Shown here: positions 38,001-50,000 of the stretch, in pieces
Layout of the letters: the number at the start of each line of letters is the position of its first letter
How positions within the stretch are numbered: the stretch's first letter is position 1
NCBI RefSeq assembly: GCF_000972845.2
Contig: NC_040032.1
Coordinates: 13,834,002 to 13,898,001, forward strand
Source: Larimichthys crocea
Taxonomy: Eukaryota; Chordata; Actinopteri; Sciaenidae
Length of the DNA stretch: 64,000 nucleotides
Reading direction: 5' to 3'
Position numbers and translations under genes: made by a program
The notes under the pieces: model-generated
Seen by the model: the letters and a program-made list of their open reading frames with translations, nothing else
What the model was told of the DNA's origin: nothing
The model's database searches: none

Positions 38001-41000
38001 TGATCGATGTCTTTCTCCGCCCCAGATCACTGGGACTTTGCATGCTGTAGGCAACAGGCCTGAGCTAAATGGTTTTCGTTTTGCTCCACCTGGCTACCTT
38101 TGAACAGCCCCACCTCTTAGACACACACACACACACACACACACAAAATTGAAAATACACAAAGTGCCATGCTCAGTTTAGCATTAATTTCAATTCTGAA
38201 TTCAGTGTTACCCAGCCTCGCCGCGAGTGACCGCTCCAATCAGCCCCCTTCTCTTCGCTGTGTCCGGGCAGAACAGATGGTGTGTTAGGCTGAAAGCAGC
38301 TACCTTTACAGCTGCAAGAAGTGCTAATTAAATGTGCAGGGGAGAGATGTGTTTGCTTCCAATATGGAACCATTTACACACACACTCTCATGCTTACTAT
38401 TTACAGCTCACGCTGTATTTTTGCCTGCAATGCAAAGGTTTCATCATCTTTAGCCTTCCTTTGTCCGTAGACTTTCATCTCCGCAGGTGAACCTGCCCTC
38501 CACTCACCGGTTTCCTGCAGGCATTCAGGTGCTGCAAGGGGGATTCTCCTAGCCTAAAAACCTTCAGGCTCTTTGTTGAAGAAACACCACTGCTAGGCAC
38601 ACTCTCTCTGAGTTTGGTTAGTAAACTCAACCTTGGTGGTTTATGCTGAATCGCAGAATCAAGCTTTGTAATGGGAGAGAGAGAGGAGATTCAGTAGGTC
38701 ATGTGTCGACGGAGGTTTAAGCTTCACAAGTTCACTGACCCCGCTTTTCTTGCTTTGGCTCGAGCGTCATCAGAGATGGCTGCAGGCAGCTAACACCCTT
38801 AACATCTTCTCCACAATGCCAAAGGAGAAAGCCCTGCAGCCACTGCTTGTGTTTGTTCATTCACTCTCTCACCCTTTTACCTATTGTACGGGCCCTTCTT
38901 CGATCCGCAAGGTTGAGAGCACAACCATGGAGTGAAGCGCTGTAGAGTCGCCGGGCCGCAGCTAACATAGTGTGATGGCTGCTGCACTGTGCATTGAAAT
39001 CCATGAATATAAAGCGTGTGTTTGTGGCCTCCATTGTGCTGAGTTGACAGCCGCTGGGCTGAGAGATTGCCGTACAGCAGGACCTGATGGTGCTGTCACA
39101 CCGGCTGGCTTCTCCTCCGTTTGGCCATCCTCCAGCTATTTCGTCTCTCCATCACACTTCTCCTAATCTCATTCTTTGCACTTTTCTTCTTTCTTCTTTC
39201 TGTCCAGAATACATGGTGTCGGCTGCTATATTTAATCTGAGAAAAGCAAACACTCCTCCACTAGACTTATGCTATTTCCACGCCTGAAATGAGCCACTGG
39301 TTAATTTACAATCCAGTTTGTAGAATTAGTCCCACCATGAGTCTAAAACTAACCGAATCTGTTGCCAGGTGTGTGTTTTAGCACTGAGTGATGGATGCAT
39401 CACTCCCCTGCACTTTAACTTATTGCCAGCAGAGCTCACATGTCAGATGTTATCACCTATTAAACAGGTAAATAAACTGCATGGCCAGGAGCGTGTGTGT
39501 CAGCGCGCTGTGCCTCTGATCCGGGGCTGTTTTTCATGCGGGTTCAAGTCCTTTAGTTCCAATTAAGAGAAATCGTAATGCCAGAGCAGTCTGACTCTGG
39601 AAGTGTGCTGTCATGGATCAGTGAGTCAGCTCGGGGTTACAACTTGAGCTCCATTTATTTGTTTACATTTCGGCAAATTAGCACCGTTAAAAGTGTGCTG
39701 AATCGGTTTTTAGCAGTTCCTGTTTGCAGTGCACACATGGAGGTACCGACAAATGTCACCGGATCACTGTGATACAGGAGAAAATCTGAAAACATGATGA
39801 TTCTCAGGCCAATTCTGGAGGTGTCAGGAGTGTCTTATCCATCTTATAATTCACTAACAAAGGCCACACCAATATGGATTTAGCTTTAGTGCTGCAGGAG
39901 GGATTGAGGGATTGAGGGAAGGGCATGAGGGATGAAGGGTCAGAGGGATGAGAGATGAAGGGTAGGTGGATTAAAGGGTAAGGGATGAGAGTTGAGGGAT
40001 GGAGGGGTGAATGATGAAATCAGGGGTTGTAGGTGGATGGATGAAGGAGTTCGGAGTTTTGGCCGGCGGTGGGAAGATGGGAGGGAACCAGGAGGGAGTT
40101 GAGACTCTGTCGCTTCATCGCTCTACGGATTAGCATCTGTGTTTGAATGAAAGAGAGAAAAGGGAGAGAGATGGAGAAAAAGAGGATTTGGAGGTAGTCA
40201 AAGATGGAGTAAACGGATAAGGTGTGTTTAAGTACCTGAGCTGTGAGTTAAAGGTGTGGTCTTAGTTATAAAACTTGTGTTTTGGATCACCGTAAATGGA
40301 GCAATGATGAGATTGATTGATCAACTCATGTCTGTGCTCTAAATATGAAGCTACAGCGAGCAGCTGGTAAACTTAGCATGACTTCAAGGCTGAAAACAGG
40401 GGGAGGGAGCCAGCCTGGCTCTGACTGTCTGCCACCCAGCACCTCTTAAGAAGCAGAGTTGCCTAATTAATGCTTGTATTTTTTTTCGTTTAATTAATAA
40501 AAAAGATATTATCCTTGCTATCCTTGCTGTCATATTTAACTTACAGACAGGTATCAATCTTCTTATGGGGGCATAAAATGTCGAACTGCTCCTTTAAGAG
40601 ACACAAAGAGAGAAACTGTTGCCAAGTGAGAGTGCTTCGTGACAGACAGTCCTTCTGCACTTTGGTTATTGCGAGAGGAGCTCACGTTTCAGATGTTATC
40701 GCTTACCCCAATAAGCTCACGTCACGTCAGCGCGTCGAGACTCAAAGAGATCCGAGGCTTCGTCTTCTTCGTCTTCTTCTTTTTCTTTGTGTCACCAGTT
40801 CACTGTGAACGGAGGCCATATTTAACTGTGGATAATTAGTCAAGCTCCATCTTGAACACGCTGCTGTATCCTGGGCAGCCCTCACAACACGCTCTTGTTG
40901 TTGAACTTGATATGAACACTACAGTATATTATTAATGGCTGAGGCTTCCAGTCAGTCTAACTCAGCGATGTCTGGCTCCTGGCCACACTTTCACAGCTTT

Positions 41001-44000
41001 ATTAATTCTCTCCTCCGTCCCCCTCCTCCGTCCTCATCCCTCTCTCTCTCCCTCCATGTCCCTCTGCCTCTGTAGCTCATTACATTCCATTATCAGTGCC
41101 GGAGCAGAATGTGGAGATGGCGCGAAGATGGTGCGAACACACCAGGAGTTCGGCTCGGCGTGCAGCGCATTGAAAAGAGCCACGTGCTGTCAAATCCGCG
41201 GACCTGCATTGTCCTTTTTTTTTTTTAAGACTAGCACAGGGCAGAGCTGCTTTATTCTCTCATGCTTGTTCAGACAGGCTGGTTGAGTTATTACTGTCTC
41301 CCTCACAGAGCTGTCAGTGGATACATTCTCACAGTGGCAGGCCTGCGGTCAGGCGCTGTTACTGTAGCTGTATGTATGAAATATTTTAGGAGTGTTTTGA
41401 TTTATTCATTATCTGCTGCACCAAATAAGATTACAGTGAAATGAAAGTAAACACCGATGCTCTCTCGTTGCACCTCCTGACAGCTACAAGATACCTGAAA
41501 TGGAAAAAAAAAAGGCTGGATGTTCTCAATTAGAAAATACAATAAGACACGGACAGTGATTTCTTTCATGTGTTGCTGCAGCGGCCTGCAGTATTCTCTC
41601 TGTGGAAAGCTCCACACGCTGCCCCACGGTTACTCTCAACTCAGTGCTCGCAGAATAAAACATGACATGCAGGCCTGGCCTGAGCAAGAAACCCGCCGGG
41701 GTCGGGAGAGAGTGAAAGTGAGTCATCCGAATATACATCATTTGGCCGAGTGTCATTTTTAGTTAGTGCACGGTCAGAAGACGCTCTTTGCCATTTGTTC
41801 GGACTCTGTGCGATAGCGGGGGACGACACGGCTCCTACACGGGCATCTGGCAGTTATGACAGATGACAATTAGCCTGGTCAGCGCCCCCGCTGCATTCAA
41901 TGCTGGTATTAAAAGCTGCTCAGCCAAGCAGTCAAAACTGCAGATTATAGATTCATATGTGCATGTATGTGTGTGCAAGAGGGAGCCTGTATTAACTGCT
42001 GTGTCTTTATATCCATCCTCAGGTACACGGAGGAAGAGATTCGGCAGAAAGTGAGCACGTTCAGACAAATGCTGATGGACAAGGAGGGTGTTATCACCAG
42101 AGAGGGCTCACACACACAACCGGTGTAAGTTACTGAGCATCGCTTTAATCTGTCTCTGATGGGTGTATTAATGCAAAGCCATATCTGTGTTTCTTCATGT
42201 CACAAATATATCTTTATTCAGCAGCGGTGGAAAAAAATTATCAGATCTCTCAGTTAAGCAAAAAAAAGAAAAAGCAGTGTTACAAGTAAAAGTTGGAGTT
42301 GAAGTAATGGTGGAGCTGATTTGAATGACTTTATATACACAAAAGTATTATTTTAACTATTAATTCTTATCTTTATTAAGGAGTTATTAAGGAGTCCAGG
42401 ATTTTGTGGGCGGTCCTAAAGGGTGGCTCGATGACACGCTGAGGCCACCCTGAGCAGAGAGATAGAGTGTGTTTCAAAGTTAGTTATGTCATCTTCTGCT
42501 GGGAATACTGCTTATTTTTACCTGATTTTGACACCTAATTTCATAAACTCGTTATTTTCAACCATAGCAAACTCAGAACACATTTATTCTTACTTTACAC
42601 GGACTTTAATATGCAACAAACTTGAGTGCCAGTGGCTCCACAATCTGGATGATCAGTAAGATCAATATGCAACAATAATTCTGCTTTGTGAAACAGGCAG
42701 CCTGCACATCTGTCATGTAGAAACACCACAGGTGGAGGGGTAAACAAAGCCACCTTCACAGTCTCTGAACACATGCCGAACTTACATGTGCGTACAGCTG
42801 ACAACACTGTCTGTGAATGTCTTTATCTGGTAGATTATCTACTATATAATGACCAAGATATTTAATCTCATTGTATAGATTAAGAGCAGTATTAGATAAT
42901 AAGAAGAAGAAAAAGAAAAATAAGAAAAGAAAAAAGTCTAAATAACTTTTAATTGTCTGAGTGAAAATACAACAGGAGGTTAGGCTGAAATGCACGGGGC
43001 TATATTGCATGGCTTTCCTTAAAAACTGAAGGTTGTGATGCAATGCGAGGACGCTCGAATGAAAATATAATTTGTTTGAAGTGTAAACGAAAAATGCCAA
43101 GCTTCATGATGACAGTTAGGGAATAAAATATATACCTGCGAATACCTGCGAGAAACGTATTACTGCAAAAAATGTGAATTTGGAGCACATTATCTGTGTG
43201 AGACTGGATAATTTATTCGTATAATGTGCGTGGATGGTGATTCACCATACCTCCTCTTACCTCCCTACTCTGCTCTACATCCTTTTTCAGCTAATCTATT
43301 ATATATGACTCAAAGGGTTTCATGTCGTCGATGGCAAATTAATTACAAAATGAATTCAAATCTAATAAAACTGGACAGCGGTAAATATCAAATGCCAGAA
43401 GAATTTATTTTAAGAGGTTATGAGAAATGGCCTGCCAGTCTAAAAATCTCTTCAGGCAATCGGTTTCTAAGAATATGGGCCTTAATTGCGAAAGTGCAAT
43501 AAATTTTAATTTAAATCCTCTGCGTTTGAATGATAACGCCTCTGTCTGAACACACAGGGAATGGTTAAACCCTGGTGCTCTGAAAATAATCAGCAGCATT
43601 TTAAAATCTATTCTAAACTCTGCTGGAAGCCAATGAGGCAAAGATTGGCATGATAATTGTCAATTTGTTTAGTGCTCAGCCTCGCTCCGGCTTTGAGCGC
43701 GAGGTGGGAGGGAGAGGGTCTCATCTGAGGCAAGCGAAGATGGAATTAAAGGAATCAAAATAAATGACTGAGCGTCTTCGTCCAGATCACAGAGAGAGAC
43801 ACAGGCTCGCTCACAAAGAGAAACAGCAACAGCAGGATGTAGGCGTGGTGGCCGTCCTGAGTCAGTCCATCGTACACTGTGTGTGTGTGTGTGAGTGTGT
43901 GTGAATGATTGAATGAGGCAGCGTGATGGTGACGTGACCCGCTGCCTGTGAACTAATGACTGGTAATGATGCTGATGCTTCCTGTCTCGCAGACTAGACT

Positions 44001-47000
44001 AATGATGCTCCCTCCTCTGCACCTCAGCCGGTGTCTGACATTGGACCAGACTGCAATGAGGATGAGGAGGAGGATGAGGAGGAGGAGAGAGTTATAGAAG
44101 ACGGTTACACACTGTAGCATAACAAACATTAAAGTAAACTATGAAGATGCAGAGAAGTTTTGTTTGTTTTGCTTTTTTCGCATTAGTTCAATCTCATGGC
44201 ACTCCTGCGTCAGGTCAATTTGGGATGTCAGGGCTCGACTGAGATTCTGCAACTTTCTCTCTGCAGAAAGGCCTTGATGTGGAAAATTGAAGATGGTTGT
44301 AATTTGCAAGGTTTTCATCCCCAGACTCCCGATAAACACTTTCCAAGGCTTTTACACAAACACACACACACATAGTTCCTGTGGTAAACAACCAGCAGTA
44401 TGCATGTATGCATGTGTTTGTGGTCTCTTATTATTGGTTGCTTCAGTGAAATGTCTCTAATATAATATTGGATGGTTTGACATGAAATTGTGTGCACATG
44501 ATGAGCTGTAATAACTTTAGTCATCTGTTGACCATCAGGACAAAATTGCATTTTATTTTTACCTGCACAACATATAACATTCCCTAATTTGTGCATAGCA
44601 AATGTTAGTAACATTGCATGTTAGCATATCACAGAGCCGCTGACATGACTGTAGACTCCCTGAAAATAAAGATTTTGATTTCAATTTGATTAAAATATGA
44701 AAGGTATTTATGCGACATGCGCCATAAGAAGAGGAGAGGTTACAGGAAAAGGACCCAAATGCAGGCAGGTGTGGGTAAACAAAAACTAACTTTAATAACC
44801 AAAAGCAGCTGGATATCCAGGAAAAAACACAAAAAGCAAAGAGCAGGGTCAAAAACAGAAAAGATACAAATACCGAAACCATGAAACGTGACAGACAAAC
44901 AGGTAGAGAACACACAGGCACAAAGACACAGACAAAGAAACAAAGGAAACACAGGAACTAAAGCATCTCATTGTAATTTAATGCCACACATCTTAAAGAA
45001 AGCATGAATGTACATATAGATTAAGATAGTTTAGACATATTTCGGTTTCCTAAGCGATTGGAGGCTTTGTCACGGCCTCGTATACGCTGCTGCCTTCAGT
45101 GTGTTTGAGTTTGCTCAGCTGGGAGGTTTTATTCAGATGCTATCTTTTCCACAGGGACTATAACTATTGACAGGCTGGGCCCTTCAGCTGTAGCTTAATA
45201 CTCACACACTAGCTATAAACAGCCAGCAGTAAGCATGGATGTGCTAGCTCATAACTCTGTTTACCGACGTGCCACATTGATTTCCTGCAGAATGGATGGG
45301 AAACACAGGTCGAGAGAAGGAATGCCTGATGTAAAGCCTCACGGGCTTACACACCGGGACTGTCTGATCTGAGCAGGATCAATGGGGAAACTGACCGTGG
45401 GCTTCAGATCTGATGAAACGCCCGAGGCCGGCGTTTCTTTGTTAGGAATAACAGATATTTAATTTCAATAAAAAATGCACCTACTACTCAACTGTTGTGC
45501 AGATATCTAATCTGGGTGCAGCCAGAACATCAAGGTTTTTTTCCACATAATCACAGAATTGATCAGCTCGGCTTAAACCTCCAGCCCGGGTCAATCTTTC
45601 ATTTTAATATGACCACCATAAAGCAGCCACTAGATCTGCCCCCTCCCTCATTCTGAGGAGTAATCAATTCAACCTCCACCTCCCTCCTCCCAGAATAACA
45701 AACTATAACTCTCTGCAGCAATAGAAATATATCCGGGCCTTCGGTGGTAGAGTGGCTGTCTGAGCCGGGATATGAATGAGCTGCACTACTTTGTGCCGCA
45801 GCCCTGAGGAGGGCATTGGCCGCAGTCCATCACAGCCAGGTCCCAGGGACAGCGGCTGAATTAGGAAGTCTCTTGCCTCACCAGGGCACTATTAAACACA
45901 GGGACACTCGCTCATCTGCCTAACAGGGACGCTGTGTTGATCACAGCCAGGCTGGACAGATGTCTCCGGCATATTGGAGCGTGGCATCAATTAAGTGATT
46001 AGAGACAGGATGGGGAATTAGTTGATTTATCACTAATGACTAAGCATAGGGACCACTAGATAGTTTCCATTGTTGTTAATTGCTCTTTTTGGCAGTGTGC
46101 TTCATTTGCTGGACACGAGTCGTATGAAAAAGGCACAAAGAGTGACGGCAACAATGAAACGTTTTGTTTGTGAAAGGCCTAAATTTAAATTCAACAAATG
46201 TTGTAAGTGCATGGATGCAGTGTGACCCTAAAAATAACAATATTAGATATAATAATCATATATTTTATCTTCTTCAAAGAACTACCATCCTCATCTAAAC
46301 ATGTGAAGTGAGCCACAACAGAGTGAGTCTCTGTTCCAAGGATCTATTTTTAGTGATCAGCACACTGTAAAAAATCATACATTTATGGAAAATAGCTCAA
46401 ACTTTTCTGTTTTTTTTTTAAATTCTATAGAAAACTGACATTATCTGTAAATTAACAACCAAACTGTTATCTTAAGTATAATGCCAGAAATAGAAAATTA
46501 CAGTTACTTCTCAATTTTGTACAGACAAATTACTATTATTATTGTACAAAATACAAATTTAGGGAAGATAACTTTTACAGTAGTTTTCTGTTTTTTTTAA
46601 TTGTACACAAAATATCGTACATTAGAGTTATTTCTCATTTTTCTAATGAAATACTTAATAATAATGGTCTGTAATTGTGGCTCTCACTTGATAAAAGTTT
46701 TTGTCCATACTAACAATTTAAAGTTTTCTCTTTAAATTCTCGCCTCAATCTTATTTATTTTACATGAATGCATTTACTATTGGATCAGAACTTGGAACTT
46801 GTTTCTGTCTTCACTCTGGCTCTCTATATCAGTGCCATTTCTGGCATTTTACATATTAACATCAGTGTAAAAAATAAGACATTAACTTGTCACATCATGC
46901 TTTCCAAATGAATTATCGTCTAATAAAAAGAAATAGCGTGTAGAGTGCCGTGTTATTAACACACCTCACTTCAAACCACATTTGGACAGTGTCCTGTACT

Positions 47001-50000
47001 GCAGCATTTCATATTTATCTATTTGTTATTCAGTTCTCGCGTCTTTTAGAAGAATATTGACTATAAAAACCACAAAACACACACACAGCTGAGTTTGCTG
47101 TATTTTTATATACCCTGAGTAGTGTCTGCAGGCTGCAGCCATAACCTCCACCTGTCAGAGGGGAGGCATAAACAGTATAGACAGCCATGATTTGTTCATG
47201 TTTAACGGAGGGGATGGCCTCAAGCCTATGGCAAAAACTCTATCTGTAGTCATGTCTCCCCTAGAATAATTTATCAAGGAGGTGGCATGGTCTGGGGGTA
47301 TTTCAGCAGCACGGAAGCTGCTAAATGAACACAGAAAGATTTATAGGGATACTCCCGGCACTCACTCTTATAGTATAGCACATAGGCGACAATATAGTAC
47401 AGAACTGAATATTTTAAGCATATATTTTCCCAGACTAAACGGAGAGGAAAAAGGCACAGTTCCAAATCTGTCTGCTACTTCATCATCATGGATTTATCAA
47501 TAAACAACACGGTTCGGCTACTGATATTTCAGAGGGATTCTCACTTGCACAGACCTCAGTTAGATAAAGGATCAATGAGGCAGGCAGACTACATTAACAT
47601 ACAAACCAAACAACCCCTTCGCCCCTGTGTTATTACAGGATTTGGGGCGAGGATGGCAGGTTAAAAAGGAGCCCTTGTATATACGCAACTGTATAGGATG
47701 TGTCCCTTTTGTTATTCTCTCTTTTTTGCATGTGAAACACCATGTAGTCTATATTAACTCAGTTTCCAACCCAACTTTGTCAAGGTTAAAATTACTACTC
47801 GACTGTGTCACACCCACACCGCCTTAACATTTGTTTACTTCTTCCCTCGCTCCATCGTGTTTGCCGAGGCTTGTTGTTTTTGTTGCTCGAGTTCGAACGA
47901 ACATGATTTTTGTAATGCAGGTTTATATTTATCAGAGTGAGCGTTGCAGTGTGTCTGTGTGTGTGTGTGGGTGTGTGTGTGTGTACGTTGAGCTTCTCTG
48001 CGTATGTGTACAGGAAGGGCTGTCATTGTGAAGTTTATTTTGCTGGTACTTGGCATCCCCCGCTGTGCCCAGTGGTGCTCAGCCAATTAAGGGATCCGTT
48101 GTCTTGTCTCTTCCTAACTAACTGTCAGGCCTGCACCCTTTGCAAATCCTCTACACACTCTCTCCTTCCAGACCTTCTACACTACTTATTTTGTCTTTTT
48201 TTTTTACCGCCCCTCTTGATCGGAATAATAATTTAATCAGATATTTGCTCTGAATGTGCGCCCCATGTGTACGATCTTACTAGAGATGCACTATCGTTTG
48301 CTTTGTCAACTTCTCTTCGTGTCTCTTCGCCCTTTTCGTCCCATTACTCCTGCCTGTTTTCATATCTCTCTTACTAATCGTGGCTGCATGGTTAGTCATC
48401 GAGGTTATGTCTCTGTCATCGGCACTTTAATCCAAATGACCTCTGCATATACTTCAAAAACATACAGCTACATGTATGTGTGTAGAAGCGCTCAGAGCCT
48501 GACCCTGCTGGGTTTGTAACAATACCGGGATGTGACAAGGTCAAAGAGATAGAGCTGTATAAGAGGGAAATAATCAGAGTACTGTGTTTTTATGTCCTTC
48601 TTTAGTCCACACGGAGCCTGCAAGGTCAGATCTGGTGGATCAGAGGAGGCCACATAAGAGGGAAGGGGGTCGTGGGGCAGGGAGGATTAAGGAGGGGGTT
48701 TCTGCCATCTGTTTGTATATACAATGCAGTATGTGTGAGAAGACCGGTGGGAAGATATGAATCCTGCAAATTGATCCTGCAAGAGCGAGAGAAATGATGA
48801 TGGTATTCTCACTGCTGGGGTGAGAGAAGATTACAAATGTCAGTACAGAACTGGTGTCACAGAAAAGGTTTAGTGTTTGGCTATGAAAATTTGATATATT
48901 CGCCTTTTGTTTTTGTTTATTCAGCCGATTATTTACCCAAGTTAGGTGCCAGATGGGCAGGTAGGCACATAGGAAATTACTTTTTTAGCTGCCGGCGTTG
49001 CTCTGCCAAGGTCAGTCCACCACTTTGAAAAATGTCATGAAATTTGTGTCTCCAGAGGATACATCTTTAGTGATCCCCTGACCGGCCCTCTAGCACCACC
49101 AGCAGGATGAAATATTGTGTGGTTTCCTCTCAACTAGGTTCAAGGTATCTTTATTATCCCCAAGGTGGTGCAGCAGCAGAACAACACAAACCTAGTAAAT
49201 AACAAACAACCTGTAAATGAACAATACATTTCTCATTGAGGTGTTGAGAAGGCCTATGGCAGCAGGAAGAAAAGAGTTTTTATATTTTAGTCCTGCATTT
49301 TGGTGGATCATATCTGCGGCCTGATGGTAGTAACACAAACCAGGAGTTCAGGGAGTGACTGGGCCTTCTTCTTCATCGGGGTCTTAGTCTCGTAAAGACT
49401 GTTTAGGTCATTCAGAGAGTTTTGCCACACACCTTAACTACACTCACTGCACTGCAAAGCTCACAGAGGCGAAGGTAACAGCAGTTTCAAAAAAACATTC
49501 TCATAAAAGTCTTTTACTAGTGTTAAGACAAGTTGAGCTGTCAAATGTTCAACTTAGTATGCACAATTCTTTTAATAAAACAAACCTAAGGCATACAGAC
49601 CAAGATGGTTTGTTTATGTTATGTTTTTTTTTGTGTTTTTTTTATCGCTGCCAGCCGACGTAGCGCGGTAAATATGAGCAGCTGTGGCCCTGGAGGTAGA
49701 GCAGGTCGACCACTAATCAGAAGATTAAATGTGGTTCGATTCCGGCTTATCTAGTCTGCATGTTGAAGTGTCCCTCGGCAAGATACCTGTTATGGGAATT
49801 TTAAAGAAAAACCCTTAAATAAGGAGGATCGGATTCAAAACTTTAAAGTTTAAGTTGAATTTATTATTCTTGTACAAGAGGAGCGTTTCACAGTGCAACA
49901 CACTAAAGGGGTTACAGAGAAAAAGGCTCCCTGAGGAGCTCTGGCAGTTGGTTCTTATACATTTTCCTGAAGATGGGCTGTGTCAACCCCTGTAAGTTGT

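Larger units (their letters stand above)
32728..42022 (+). other. srrm3: srrm3 intron 1
   Basis: 9295 nt from GTAAGT to CCTCAG. Contains CA runs (34692-34712, 34962-35001, 38122-38145), a GGGATGA-type minisatellite (39895-40090), a fold-back repeat (40325-40598) and a diverged duplicated segment (39408/40655). The rest, including 35400-37900, is non-repetitive and could hold conserved regulatory blocks. No exon is evident. Confidence 0.8.

Noticed and set aside
45725..45790. tRNA-like GGTGGTAGAGTGGCTGTCTGAG
   Set aside because: It resembles an A-box only. No matching B-box, acceptor stem or T-arm could be paired.
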